Shown in pieces: positions 22,201 through 34,267 of a stretch of DNA of 64,000 nucleotides. Under the pieces are notes generated by a model. It was given only the letters and a program-made list of their open reading frames with translations, did not search any database and was not told the origin of the DNA. Source of the stretch: Durusdinium trenchii (lineage: Eukaryota; Sar; Dinophyceae; Suessiales; Symbiodiniaceae); contig CAXAMN010001414.1 of the NCBI GenBank assembly GCA_963970005.1, positions 414,431 to 478,430 of the forward strand, in the 5' to 3' direction. The position numbers and the translations under genes are program-made. Every line of letters starts with the position of its first letter. Position 1 is the first letter of the stretch.

Positions 22201-25200
22201 TCACAGGGACCAGATGTGAATTGTCTCGAGTTCTTTCACTAGTTGTTGGTGGCCACCCTGGAGGCGATCAACAGATTTTTGATGCCGGGCACCATTTCAA
22301 TACCCCGTATACAATGAATTACACGAAAAGTGCATATTGATACATTGATTATGTTTCCGCTGCTCTTTTACTCATACAACGGGGCTTCGTGAGGAACAGG
22401 ACCAACAAACAAAGACTGGTCGCCCATAGCCTTGCTTCTCCAGGCCATGGCAGCTTTGAGTGCGACGACGCCCTAGTGCCGGATTCGGTGAATGGTGCCA
22501 AATTTGTGCGGGATATCTACGAGAAGGTGAGGCACCAGACAATGAGCCGTGACTGTTTGAAGTTTCAGAATGTTCTCAGATTGAAACCCTGCAAGTCTTT
22601 CAAGCTCTGAAGATGGGTATTTGCAAAAGGTCATTTTGGGAGACAGCTTTGAAAAAGGTCATGCACTGAAGAATCTGCCATGCCTGTTTGATCACCAATA
22701 GTGAATTGCATTGAATTGTTCAGTTTAATGTTTTATACTCGGATACCAGTGTCTCCGTGGCACTTCTCACCCACAGAGCATGAAATACAAAGTGCAATTA
22801 CGTTTGTTCATATCATTCGCCCAAGGTTTGACAGCGTAGGTTGTTCTCCTCAGGAGAGCTTAAAAGACTGAGAGGATGTCAGTGGCCATTGGGTTTCGGC
22901 ACCGTCGTTCTGATGATTCAATGACACAGAAAGTATCGGAAACATGCGAGCATTAGGCACCCCATGTTCTTTTAGAGGGCATGAGAATTATATATATACA
23001 CATGATGTTGCGAGATGCATTGTGCATTCTGAAGTCCCTCTGCTTTTGCATTGTGCATGTGCTTCGTCCAACATTGGACACCAGGCCGGCGATACCGGCG
23101 GCAAGTATTCCACTCCACTGCTGTGGGACAAGAAGCAGAACACCATTGCGTCCTCCTCAGTGGGTGAGGGGTTCGTGGGTCCGAAATCTCCAGGTTACTG
23201 GGCGCTCTGAGGCGAAAGGAATGGACTCTTGGGACTTTGGACATCCAAGAGAGGTTGAGAGACCATATAGGACCCTGGGATGTGGTACATCTGGGATGGG
23301 CTATAGTAGGGCTGTTCCACCTCTCTTGGATGCTTTTGGATTGGGCAAGCTTCTTGTTCCGTTCGTAGTAAGAATGCTCCGTTCGTAGTGATGCCAGGAG
23401 CCCCGTTCGTAGCGTCCGATCGCTCCTAGTAGCAAGGCCAGCCCCTAAGCATGTTTTCAACACTTGGATCTTGTTGGCCATGTAGATGTTTGGTTTTGCC
23501 TTGCCACTATGGGTGCCGATGCCTACGAGTGCGAAGCATGTATTACATACAGTCAGTACAGCATGCATCGGCCGCCGCAGAAATCGGATCCTGACAGCTT
23601 GCGCAAGGCTTCGGTTCTATGTTATGATTGTTTTGTGCGAGTGCGGTGTTCTTTTGCTGATCGGGGTTCACGCCTGCAAGCTTCCGTGTTGTAGGTTTCA
23701 AGCCGAAGGTGGTTCCGTGTGCGGTGGTGCAGAGCTGCTTCACTGGTTTGCTTGCTAGTACGATGGACCCATGTGCGTCTCTCGTGGCCCAGGTGAACAA
23801 CGAGTCGATGGACATTCTGCGCTGCTTCGTGAAACGATGGGATCAGCAGTGAAAAATCTCAGAATTCGCAAAATGAAAATGAACAAGAAACCCATAGGAA
23901 GGATTGGGGTGACGGTTGAACACCATGGTTTCCCGTAGAGTTTTCCCTTCAATCCATTGATTCAAGGATGGAGGTCCTGCGAACCATGCCATGAAAGGAG
24001 TGGATATGCGGCACACCAGGTGTTTGTAACCCCCATCTCTCAGAGACTTACACGTAGGAGAACTGACTGCAACGAAATCCCAGAAACCTTCGCAGAACTT
24101 CGTGGAAGGAGAACCCTGCGTTTAGCCTTCATTATTGTTGCATGGTTTGGAGGGCTGGTAGTAAGGTCTTGGTCCATTAGGGGGGCCGCTGGTGACCGCA
24201 GCCTTTTTGGGGACCGAAGGGTATGAAGTTCTAAGGTCTCCAGGGAGGCTCCTGATCGGCGGAAGGGGTGAGCTAAACTCCAAGGCACCGGGTATGACCT
24301 CAAAACAATCTCAAAAAAGTTTGACAGAAGTTACTACGTGGTGTTTACTCTCAACATGAGCCTGGTTCAGCTTCAACATGCCATGCAACGCCTTCCTGAC
24401 ACTCAACATTAGCATTAAGGTGTATCATATTCGGATCCCTCACCGGTTGGAAAGAATGGAAAGAAGCGCGCTGAGTTGGGCGGTCTTGGCGCGGACTGAG
24501 GCATGTTCAACAGTAAGTTCAACAAATGGGCCAAGATGCCGGAACCTTGGAGTCCAAAGCAGAGCCCAACGACGACTCCAAAGCACCCTCCCACGCCCCT
24601 GCCGTCAGCCTGGGAGTTTAGGGTTGGAGATGGTTGGAGGGAGAAGTTGACATGTTGCAGTTTAGGGGTGCCCCCTTTTCCCGGTCGTGCAGAGCGTCTC
24701 GCGCAGCCTGGGGCGTCCTTTGGGGCGGGCTGAAGAGCCATCTTCAAGAACATGAAGCAGACATGAATCCGTTCCTGAACCAACATCCTTAAACTCGTGT
24801 TGTGGTTTTGGGCTCCTTTGCTCTTTGCTCACAGCCCACCAAACGCTGTGAGGGTCATCGAACACATCAGACCGAAACACATCAGCGATCCACGGCTAAA
24901 GAGGTGAACATGCCCATCACACGCAGAGAACTGGATGAGATGGAACCTTTTGTTGATGTTTGTAAAAAACAACAAAACGTTCCATCTCATCAACAAAACG
25001 TTATGTTTTTTGGAACAACAACTTCAAAACGTTAGAAAGTTGTTTTGTTGTTTTGAAGCCACTTTCTAACTATAACGGATCGGAATTTCAAGCTACAGAT
25101 CTCCCACATGGGTCGCCGTGTTTCCCTTAGGAACTGGACTTGTTCCCCGCCAGCCTGGAAGCGGACTGCGAAGCGGCCAACGCATGGATTTATCCGAACA

Positions 25201-28200
25201 TCAACAACGGCGTTTACAGGCCCGACTTGGCAGATCTCCGATCGGTCGGGCGCAGGTGGGTGGAGCATGGTGGAGTAATGGAGGTGTGTGTTTTAGTGTA
25301 GGCTAGCTCTTCAGAATGCCCAAGAAGATGTGCCGAACTAAGCCTAAAGGAAGCTTGATGACAAGGGAAACCATGAATTGGGGAACTTGAAGAAGTCAAA
25401 CTGAGAAGTCAAACACGCTCATTTACACGAAGAACGCTCACAAACAAGAATTCCGTATCAAAGTAGCAGTTTGGCAGTTTGTCAGCAATTTCTTTATCAA
25501 TGGAAGGTTCAGGAATTAAATCCTCAGCTGTGTTTGCAGCGTTGGTCCCAAATTGGGGAAGCCTTTGCACCCTTCGTTAGGTGTGGCTTCGCCAAGAGCC
25601 AGGAAGCCTACGACATCGCTGCGCAGGCACCAAACAGAGCAAGCATCCCTAATCCAGCTTTTGCTGTTCTTTGTTCCAAGTTTTAGTGAATTTTAGTGAC
25701 CAGGCCATGGCAAAGGCCCAAAGTAGACCATCTCGGAGCTGTTCAGGACCTGGCGGGTGCCCTTTCAAAGGCCGAAGAGCTCTTGTCGAAGCAGCGGTAC
25801 GTGTGCGGGGACACCTTCACCTACATGGATCTTCGCCACGATGACGCAAGATCCATCGTGGTATCGCCTTCAACAACGTGGTTGGTTTAGTCTACCAGCA
25901 CCCGACGGCCAACAGGTCACCACCTGACACTTTTAAGTATCCAAAAAGCTACCAGAGGAGACCTGTTGGAGGGTGCTGGTAGACAGTGTTGGTGTTGTGG
26001 TTTCTTTTGTTTTTACACTCCCGAAAACGGGCCCATGGGAAGTGGAGAATGGCCCCGAAAGGAAGACCATGAAATCCACGACAAACAGGTGGTTTTCCAC
26101 TTCCAGTTCCAGGGAGAGTCATGTTCTATAGGAATCCTGCGTCCAAGAGGCGGATGGATCATGATGGATGACCACACCACGAACAGCGAATCACGACGCA
26201 TCACAACGAACAGCTCCAGCCCGCCTACCGAAGAAGCAAATTTGCAAACAACACCTGGACCCTCACAGATCAGTGCCACACCATTAAAAGTGACAGGTCC
26301 CGGCATGAGGTGTGATGAGTGAATGCTCTTCTTATATTCAGCATGACCTTCAACGTTTGACTGTCAACCCCAGTTTTGCATAGTTTTGCTGTTTTGTTCT
26401 TAGACATCAGATTTTGTATAATGATCATAATTCTGTTCAGAAAAGTCAGTGAACCAGAGGTTTGCCATTTCGTGTCCATTTGTTGTTTATGAGATGAGCA
26501 GCTCAACAACCACCAACACCAGCGATGAGCAATGAGACAAGAGCGGTCGTGAAATGTAAACAACTTGTGTGACACCTGGCTCCACCATAGTATCAACCAG
26601 TATCAACATGCATGTATAAACGCATCTTCAGCTGTCAGTGACAAATCCGGCTGAAACACAGCGTGGCTGGACCTAGTCACCGTGAAGGTCGCACCCTCAA
26701 AACGGTCGGCTAGACCTTCTAAGTCGGTCGACTATACCGTTTTGGGCAAACGATAAGGCCTCTTCATGACCTTGATTCGCTTTGATGCGGTCTATGTGGT
26801 CTACTTCAAGACCAACATGGGCACCATTGAGATGAATTTCCCCAATTTGTTGGAGTACTGCAAGGACCAGGGTTTAAACTTAAACCACCAGGCCCGATCG
26901 AAAAGAGGAACATGGTCTTCCAGGGGCCGGTCTGTTCCACTAATTACTATATAATTGTTTCAGGGAGTGTGCGATTATATACCCAAAGTATGTGATATTT
27001 AGCTACATTGCGGTGGTTTGAGGGGTCAATTAGGTACATATTCCATACATGGAGTGTTTTGGATAGTGTTATCGAATGCGGTTGAATACTTACCCACATT
27101 CGGGTTGCTTCACGGTCAAGGTAGGCAGGCATGCCATATTAACAGGACCTTCTTCCAGCAACACAAACACGGGTATCACCGGGATTCGGCTTCTTATGAA
27201 GGCGCACGCCTGAAGGCATCGTATTTGTTCAACTGAGATTTTGTTTGAGCCATGCTTTGGTTTTTGTTTGCAGGTCAGTGGTCCAAGTAGGGTGGAGATT
27301 TGGAGTAGAAGTTTCTTCCATGTTGGATGGAAGTTTGTTCCTTTGGCCCTTTGGCTTTAGCTTTCACCAGAGCAAAGGCATGTTAATCGAGAGAATTCCT
27401 AAAGGATTCGTAAGAATAAGCTACCTTTATCCTCATCCCAGCCGATAGAGGTACATGCTTTTGATGCAGGGCTTCTTTAGGACTCTGAATGAAACTGTTT
27501 GCTTTCCAGTCACGGCAAGACCGTAGAGTTGTGCCCATTGAGACCGTTCAGACACCACATGTTGTTGTTCTCTAGGGGTGCTGGAGCCATTTCAACCGTG
27601 AACGACACTTGAGGTTTGGGAGGCTGTTCTCAGAAAGATTTAAGAAGGAATGCGGTGTCCTTCATGCAGCTTGCGGCAGCTCCCTCCCCCAGTGAATATT
27701 CCCGTGGACCCTGAAGAGATGCTGTTGGGACTCTTTGTGAAGTCCGTGGAGGTTTGCATAAGGGCTTGCCGGGACAAGTTTGTAGGATTTGAGCCCGGAA
27801 TTGAGAAAGGTCATGGGAAGCTCCATCTTGCACCGGCTGATCTGGCAGGATGTTTATCAGGTGCCGGGCATGGCAAAGGCCTGCCTGGTGAGCTGGTGTT
27901 CTTCCTACGGGTTGGGGCTTTGTTTTTGCCTAGGCCTATTGTACCCAGGCTTGGCCAGGCCTCCGTTTCAGTGTGGTGAAGAGAGTCCTCGTCAAGAATT
28001 CTGAAGATTCTTGTGTTTTGGGACGGTTCTGCCATCCGTTGCCGAATGTCGTTCCCAGCGCGATGGAGGGATAGACGTTGCCTAGAAAACTCAAGCAATA
28101 GACCTCTTGTTTGTAGAAGAAGTGAGTCTTCCCAGGGTTTGCATTTCCTTTGTCGCTATGTGCTCACAGAGTTCACTTGTGTTGGACAACTGAGCTGCAC

Positions 28201-28510
28201 AGAGTTCACTTGGACATACAAAAACGGGTCAGCAACCCTAGGGCTCCAAATACCTTCTGAGAAGGTGTTTGGGGTGCTAGGTCTTCTAGGTAGTTCCTCA
28301 TCGCGATGCGACGATGTGACGGGTGGGACCTGTTTTTGGTGGTCAAGCAGCTTGCAGCCAGCTTGGCTTCCCGAAAAGGCCATCAACATGCGGCACATCA
28401 AGATGCACTACTTCACCTCACATCCAGATCTGAACAAGTTCGCAGTGATCCCTAAAGGACGCGAGATTGACTATAGTGCTCCCCACAAGAGAGCCAGACT
28501 TTCCAAGTAA
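19283..28510 (+). CDS. Glutathionyl-hydroquinone reductase (Xi-class GST, ECM4/YqjG family), 13 exons
   Basis: Exons: 19283-19357, 20059-20122, 21032-21132, 22444-22526, 23085-23147, 23793-23820, 24501-24541, 25131-25219, 25581-25626, 25747-25834, 26758-26864, 27849-27878 and 28379-28510 (TAA 28508-28510). All phases agree and give about 314 residues, near the family's usual length. The family reduces glutathionyl-hydroquinones with glutathione through a Cys in a CPWA motif. That motif is in exon 2 (YHLYVALACPWA). Further family signatures are KGLEDCIGYSVVHPTW, GKYSTPLLWDKK, NNESMDILR, MFNSKFN, INNGVYR, LSKQRYVCGD, TLIRFDAVYVVYFKTNM, DVYQVPGMAKA and INMRHIKMHYFTSHPDLN. The residues after CPWA are DGA where the family usually has HRT. 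Donors are GC in 8 introns, GT in 2 and GA in 2. No frame break occurs. The exon with the start codon was not found; the first exon listed begins at a probable acceptor (TTCAAG|GC). Confidence 0.88.
19426..19470. repeat. AT-rich simple repeat
   Basis: An alternating AT stretch in the first listed intron of the reductase gene. Confidence 0.8.
20282..20372. repeat. Palindromic repeat family G, hairpin copy
   Basis: The left arm (CTCCATGTATGCCATATATG, about 20287-20306) is the inverse of the right arm (GGCATATATGGCAGTCCCAT then GGAGTGTC, 20339-20367), apart from a few-base gap. Arms of this family also occur at 1-67 and, inverted, at 38946-38974. This copy is in the second listed intron of the reductase gene. 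Confidence 0.65.
20951..20991. repeat. GT microsatellite
   Basis: A near-pure (GT)n run of about 40 bases, ending 40 bases before the acceptor of the reductase exon at 21032. Confidence 0.85.
21665..21880. repeat. CCTA/CCCTA-type tandem repeat
   Basis: About 215 bases made almost only of CTAC and CCTAC units, all pyrimidine-rich on the + strand. It lies in the 1,311-bp intron of the reductase gene between exons at 21032 and 22444. It is not the TTTAGGG-type telomere repeat. Confidence 0.9.
23393..23413. repeat. Dispersed 21-bp repeat, copy 1
   Basis: GCCAGGAGCCCCGTTCGTAG plus one further base is identical to 52508-52528. The sub-motif CCGTTCGTAG occurs three times between 23359 and 23413. 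Confidence 0.6.
25892..25982. repeat. Palindromic repeat family A, copy 1 (MITE-like hairpin)
   Basis: The left end is CTACCAGCACCC, five bases, then CCAACAGGTC. The right end (25960-25982) is its inverse, GACCTGTTGG then AGGGTGCTGGTAG, so the arms pair perfectly apart from the five-base insert. A second copy is at 38297-38368. The element lies in the 923-bp intron of the reductase gene. Confidence 0.7.
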
Positions 28511-31500
28511 GGGCTTGGAGACCATTTTTCGCCCTGAGGACTGCAGAGCCTGGCGGAGCCTTGTGTTTTTGATTGTTTTGGTATCACCCCAGTCTTTCCA
28601 GCTACTCAGTATTTGCTCGAATGACTCATCATTCATCCATGGCTGGATATCCATGGTGGCAGAAGAGTACCCGTACTTAAGGAACTGCCTTTAAGGTGAA
28701 CTTACGGCGCTATGTAGCTACCTTCTCCCCAGCAAGTAGCTACCTACCTTCGTAGACCTTATAGAGGGCAGCCTTCGGCATTGTTGGCACCTTTGCCACT
28801 TGGCACTCTTACAGTAGCCGGGAATTCCCCTCTTACAGTAGCCGGACGTTCCCCTTTCCAAGGAAGAAGCAACGACGCCAATTTCTGGCACTTCTTGAAA
28901 GACCAACATGGAAGCTCCATGATTCAGATTCTCCCCCCTATTCCAGGGTAGCTGAGACCAGGAGACCATGGGTTAATGGCCCTCATGCTTCCATTCCGGT
29001 GTTGCGGGTTCCTCCCGGAATGAGATGGGAGTATTGAAGACAATCTCAAGAACACAGGCTGTATATATAATTACTGGTGGAAGGCAACCTTCCTTGGTTT
29101 CCTAGTGTTCTTGCTGCCGTAACGCAACCTTCAACCTTCCACATCATTGGTTGTTGGAGCACTGGCAACAATGGCCTCAAGAGGCCTTAAGCATACTTGA
29201 TACCTCCTCCGCCTGTCTTCACTCGCCTCAATGTGTCACAGCTGCACATGACATGGGATTCCTTGGATATACGATGGGAGCCCGACGTCGTGCGTTGCAA
29301 CGGAGAACCGGCACGCCCGGCCTATGCCGCTGGACGTGGACGTCTGAAAAAGGAAATGACCGACTGATCATACCAGCTGCTTCCGTTCGGGGTCACCAAT
29401 GGATATCTCCACACTACTTACAGGTCTCCAGACCGGGCACCCCTTGGAAGCGCTAGGTGCATCCTCTTGCAGCGCGGGTTCAGTTACGGTTAAATCAACG
29501 GCTCATCGATCATGATGTCGGTCACAGCTTGGACAGGGAGTTTGGTCATCCTGTCAGAGAAATGTTGCTTGCGTTGTGTGATTCCTGGTTTGCGGTGCAT
29601 GTTTAACATGTTCTAAAACATTGGGTGTACATACCGTATTTATGTTACCATAGATGGGTCCAATCCCTGCAAAACATCCTATCGGATCCTATCATAGGTA
29701 GGACATTTCATATATGTGACTTGCCCAGTGACCTCTTGAAAGGACACATCATACATCTCAACATTATATGAGCTTTTTCGATAGGCTTTATTGTGTGTTT
29801 ATATGTATATATGATGTATATGGATAGAGAGAGAGTGTTGTATAGTAGTAGAATATGCAGTATACATGTATGTGTATACTGTATTTATGTAGTAGTAGTA
29901 GTAGTAGTCGTAGTCGTAGTAGTAGTAGTAGTAGTAGAATATGCAGTATACATATATATATATATATTTGTGTTTCAGTGAGCTACTAATCTACCGGTTG
30001 TAGCCGCTTCATCCACCTCCGTCCACCATACACGTTGATTCCCGGCTCCAGGGAGCCGGGAGTCCACTCGGGCTGTGTACACCGACGAGCTCCACAACGG
30101 GCTCCACAACGGGCCACAAAGGAATTGCTGCAGCCCAAGTAGCAAGAGCCGGCAATCAGGCAAGTCCTTTGAGAGAATTTGTTGGCTTGTGATCTTCTTT
30201 GGTTTGACAAGTTTGACCAACCAAATTTCTTCGGGCTCCACAGGTGTTCAATTACATCCCATAAAATTCCTACATATTTATACACATCATCGAAGGATTT
30301 AGTAGGATTTAGTCAGTTACTTTACAAGTTTCCAGCATAGTGAAGAAGTGTTCTATGAACAACCTTCAAATGGGATTCTAAGACATCTTATATAGGTATA
30401 CATATAATATATTGGTATATGTATAAATATATATTTATACAAAACAGTTTGTAGGTTATGGGTGTATATATATATATATATGATATGGCCCAACCATGTT
30501 ATCTCAATCTGTTCTGGTCTGGGAAAGCAGTGGAGCTTCCCACGGCCTTCCCTGGACGGCCAGGGGCCACGGTGGGGACCCTCAGAAAGCGAGGCGGTCT
30601 GGATGCATGTGCCAGAATAGTGCCAGAAGACCTGGTTTGGCACATGCACCTTTTTGTACGTAGTTCGGAAGAAATGTGGCCAGAATCTCTTCCTCCCTAG
30701 AGAATGTTGGACACAACAAGCACTGTCCCCCTCACCTTGGCAGGTTGGGTTCTTTTGGCGGCACTGGAGGAATCAAATCCAGCTGAACAGTTGGTACAGT
30801 TACCAACCCGGATTTTTTTTTTGACATATCTGAATTTCAGCACAGAAAAAAGACAAGAAGATTCACAGAAATTCAAATACTCTCCCTGGAACTAACATGG
30901 AAGTGGAAAACCACCTGTTTATAATGGATTTCATGGTCTTCCAATTGACCTCCACGTCCCATCCGACCCGCTCTCCCGACCTCAGGTCGCGCTATCCCGA
31001 GCTGCGGAGCTTGTGCGCTGCCGCGAGGGGTCCCGAGGATCGGTCGGGAATGGAAGTTCCAGTTACGTCCAGTTGAGTGCATCAGGAATGGAAGTCGAAC
31101 TAATTACAGCATGGGGAAGGCAGAAGACTTCTGTGGACCGGGTCAGGATTCTTCTTTTTGGAATGCGGCGCTTTGTTTTTTTTGCAAGTAAGGGCCCTGG
31201 TCCCCTGGTCCCACAAGTTTGGTGATCAAGGCGTTGGTAGGAATGAAAGCCGCCGCGCAGTATGACACAGCCGAGTCATTCAGAGGATCGACAGGGAGGA
31301 TCCGTTGAGGTGCCGTCTAGTGACTAGTGACTGACAGGTTTGGGGCCATTGGAGGCCTGGTTTGGGGCGGTATTCACAGGTATTCAGAATCCTCCTCTTG
31401 CAGATTGCTGGTTGGGTCGTGTTTTCTCTTCACCGGCTCTCGTGTCCAAAGGTTTACAGCCAGACTTGGGTGAGAGAGAGAGAGGGAGATGAACAACAAA

Positions 31501-31675
31501 CAAACAGTGAGATGAGGTGCAAGACTCCATCGACGAGTCCTCCTTTGCATGGCCAGCTGTCGCGAAGCTGCCTGTGGGCTCGGAGGAGATGTGCACTTCT
31601 ACTGCGGCGCAGTGTGACTGGAAGGAACATACATACTTAGAGTTAGGGGTGTCGATCAACCACCCCAGTATGTTC
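28511..31675. other. Region without a recognised gene
   Basis: Downstream of the reductase stop codon I see only short open frames on both strands without domains, plus TA- and GTA-type simple repeats. A weak coding-like stretch (MKAAAQYDTAESFRGSTGRI) is near 31243-31306. Confidence 0.4.
29890..29937. repeat. GTA trinucleotide repeat
   Basis: About 16 units of (GTA) with two GTC variants, followed by a short alternating TA run at 29954-29967. Confidence 0.9.
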
Positions 31676-31679
31676 AATC

Positions 31680-31782
31680 CCCATGGATCCACATACCTTG
31701 TCAGAAGGTGATTGGAGACTATTTATATATGTAGGCTTGAAGGGTCCAATTACCTTCTGAGAAGGTATGTGGATCCATAGGG
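31680..31782. repeat. Palindromic repeat family B, copy 1 (MITE-like hairpin)
   Basis: The left arm CCATGGATCCACATACCTTG then TCAGAAGGTGATTGGA (31681-31716) is the inverse of the right arm TCCAATTACCTTCTGAGAAG then GTATGTGGATCCATAGG (31745-31781), with about three mismatches in 36. A related copy is at 34192-34267. Confidence 0.75.
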
Positions 31783-32252
31783 AATTGTGATGTGTGTTTT
31801 TTTTTTTAATGCCCCTGGACCTTTGACAAGGAATGCTTGTGACGGTTTCTGCATCGAACCCGTTTTTAGGCGTGCTGGTGGTTCAGGGAGGTGGGGTAGG
31901 TGTTTGTTCTGTGGAGGTTTTAGTGCCAGACTGGTCCTGTTTGTCCGGATGCTCAGTCCAGTCCATCACTCTGTCCTCCAGAGAGGACAGACAATTGATT
32001 CGTCACCACGTGTTGACGCGTGTTTGGATGGAACACGTCTATGGACCGTGTTCCATTTGTTTAAATGTTTAGCAGGCGCAAAACGAGTGAAAAAGACTCT
32101 AGATGAAGGACAGATACACAGAAACAGAAAGACACACATCCCTGTGTCAAGCGACGGGACTTGAGACACAAGCATCCTGGAGGCTGGCGTGGCATCCTGT
32201 GGTCTTGTCCAAAGCCTTCAAAAAGACACTCCATGTTTGGAATCTAGACCTC

Positions 32253-32349
32253 TACCAGGGCCCTCGGGCCATGGGGTTTTCTTAATTATTGCCCCATAGA
32301 GGTGATTCGGGGTGCCCATTATCTACCCCATGGCCCAGGGGCCCTGGTA
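32253..32349. repeat. Palindromic repeat D (MITE-like hairpin)
   Basis: Left arm TACCAGGGCCCTCGGGCCAT then GGGG (32253-32276); right arm CCCCATGGCCCAGGGGCCCT then GGTA (32326-32349). The 24-base arms match except at one or two positions. The 49-base loop is AT-richer. Confidence 0.75.
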
Positions 32350-32582
32350 CATGTTTCCCTCAAACCACCTTTGGCCCTGGCCTGATCGGGAGTTGCCAGT
32401 CTGTTGGAGTCGGAGGTCTTTGAGATCTTGGGGCGGATGTTTGTTCCATGCGCATCCAATGTTCCTTCGTTTTCCTGTAGAAGATCTCCATAAATTTTGT
32501 ATAAAATTCCTATAGAAGATCTCCTAAAAGACTCCTATAGTTCTATATCGAAGATCTCCTTCCCCCTAAAGACTTGGAGATC

Positions 32583-32771
32583 CTCCATGAAATGAGCCGA
32601 AGACTCGAAATCCGCGTGACTCCGCCCGAGCCTGAAGAGGAAGTGGCGGTGCCCCTGTTCTCGCGTTTGCCCCTTTATGGACGGGACCGAGACTCAGTGG
32701 GGCGATCCATTCCGAAACCGGACTCGTTTCGGCCGCTTGCCGTGCCGGAGAAAGTGGTGGTGGTTGAGGGG
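32583..32771 (+). CDS. Candidate exon, unidentified protein
   Basis: A + strand frame reads EMSRRLEIRVTPPEPEEEVA, then VPLFSRLPLYGRDRDSV, then FRPLAVPEKVVVVEG before a possible GT donor (GAGGG|GTGGTAAG). Charge pattern and GC-rich third positions look coding. I recognise no family and no joining exon. Confidence 0.33.
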
Positions 32772-32779
32772 TGGTAAGA

Positions 32780-34191
32780 CCTTTTCGAACTTGCTGGATA
32801 GTTCTTTTTCATATTGTTCCTGATTGGTGTTCTCATCACACTGAGAAATGGACCAACACCGGGGGTGTTCGGCGTTCCCGTTGACCAACTCGTTGACCTT
32901 TGGAGATTGCCCTTCTTGAGAGAAATGACAAACACCAGGTGTTGAAGCATGTTGAAGCCCTTCCCTAGGGCTCCAGTCGCACCGAACTCCTTTTGTTTCG
33001 GTTGGACTGGGGGGCCCAGGTGCCAGGGTCCAGTCTGAGGAGGTGGGACTGGGTCCTGGAGCCCTGGGGGCCTTGGTGGCACCCAAGTGTCAATCCGACT
33101 GAGTGTTCTTAGAATTCAGCTCGAACCTGGGTGACTTGCATGTGTTTCTCTTGGCACTTCACGGATGCGGCAAATGGAAGGATGATTTGAAAAGCAGGCG
33201 AGAAGAGGCCGAGCATTAGAGACTGTCAAGAAGTCAAGGCATGTATTTCCATTGCCTTCCCATATAGGCCTGAGCATGGAACATCTACAAGGCCATGCCA
33301 CATCTCTCCCTTCCCTTCCTCATTGCTCAATGTAGTGATGTCACTTTCGTGGGGTCTTCTCAAGATTTCTCCAGCATGCAGAGAGTAGATGATGGCGCAA
33401 TGCCGCAATCCCCAAGTTGGGTGCTTTATATCGAATCCAATCCGTCCAACACATCTTGGGGTGCCAGTGCCACCTACTCTGAAACCAACCCTAGGGCGGG
33501 TTCCGTTCGCTCCTGGAGCCTCCTGGCACCCACCCCAGTCCCAAAACGAAACTACGACTGGAGCCATAAGCGGGGCCATGGGGTGGTGAATGGACACTCC
33601 TGAACCTCCATGCGGTTAGACACCCCATGGTAACCGGTCAATATTCCAGACATGGAGTGCCTGTGTTTGAAGGCTCTACTCCCATCACCTCTCGGGATGC
33701 CATCCCATGAGCCTCCAAAGGTGTCTAGGTACTTGGAGCCCTTTGGCCTCTAGTGCCATGTACATTCTCATCACCTCCAAGGCTCTACTCCCTGAGGAGG
33801 AGGCCTCCGACCTCTTGGGTGCTGGCCGGCGTTGGTGCCCTGAGGCGCGAACCACGGGTCGAAGAGGAGGTTTGTCAAGAACTTAGCTCTCAAAATCCTG
33901 TGTATAAAGGCTCGTCGAACACATCACTCATTGTCAATTAGCATCGAAAGAGAGCAAGTTCTGATGAAAGAGAGCACATACCATCTTAGATCTTTGTCAA
34001 GAACTTGCTCGAAACCATCACAACTTATAGTCATGAGGCTGATGGAAGATGGTCATGTGCTTCATGGGAGGCAGTTCATCACCTAGCAGGGGCGGATGCT
34101 TTCCCGTCTTCGTTCGATCGATCCGTTCGATTCGGTCGATGCTGCGTCTCGAAAAGCTTCCCTCCAAAACACATGCATGTGGATGGCATAC
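32780..34191. other. Region without a recognised gene
   Basis: Open frames on both strands overlap each other and show no domain. A family-G-like end motif (GACATGGAGTG) is at 33647-33657. Nothing else can be supported. Confidence 0.35.
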
Positions 34192-34267
34192 CCTCATCCA
34201 CATACCTTCAGAAGGCCTACATCAACAGTCTCCAATCACCTTCTGACAAGGTACTTGGATCCCTAGG
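34192..34267. repeat. Palindromic repeat family B, copy 2
   Basis: Bases 34227-34266 (AGTCTCCAATCACCTTCTGA then CAAGGTACTTGGATCCCTAG) match the inverse of the left arm at 31681-31720 with about four differences. The left arm here (ATCCACATACCTTCAGAAGG, about 34196) is shorter. Confidence 0.7.

Noticed and set aside
27018-27448. Possible reductase exons (CHINRTFFQQHKHGY and neighbours)
   Set aside because: The conserved family sequence for this part is fully supplied by exons at 27849-27878 and 28379-28510, so this stretch lies in an intron.
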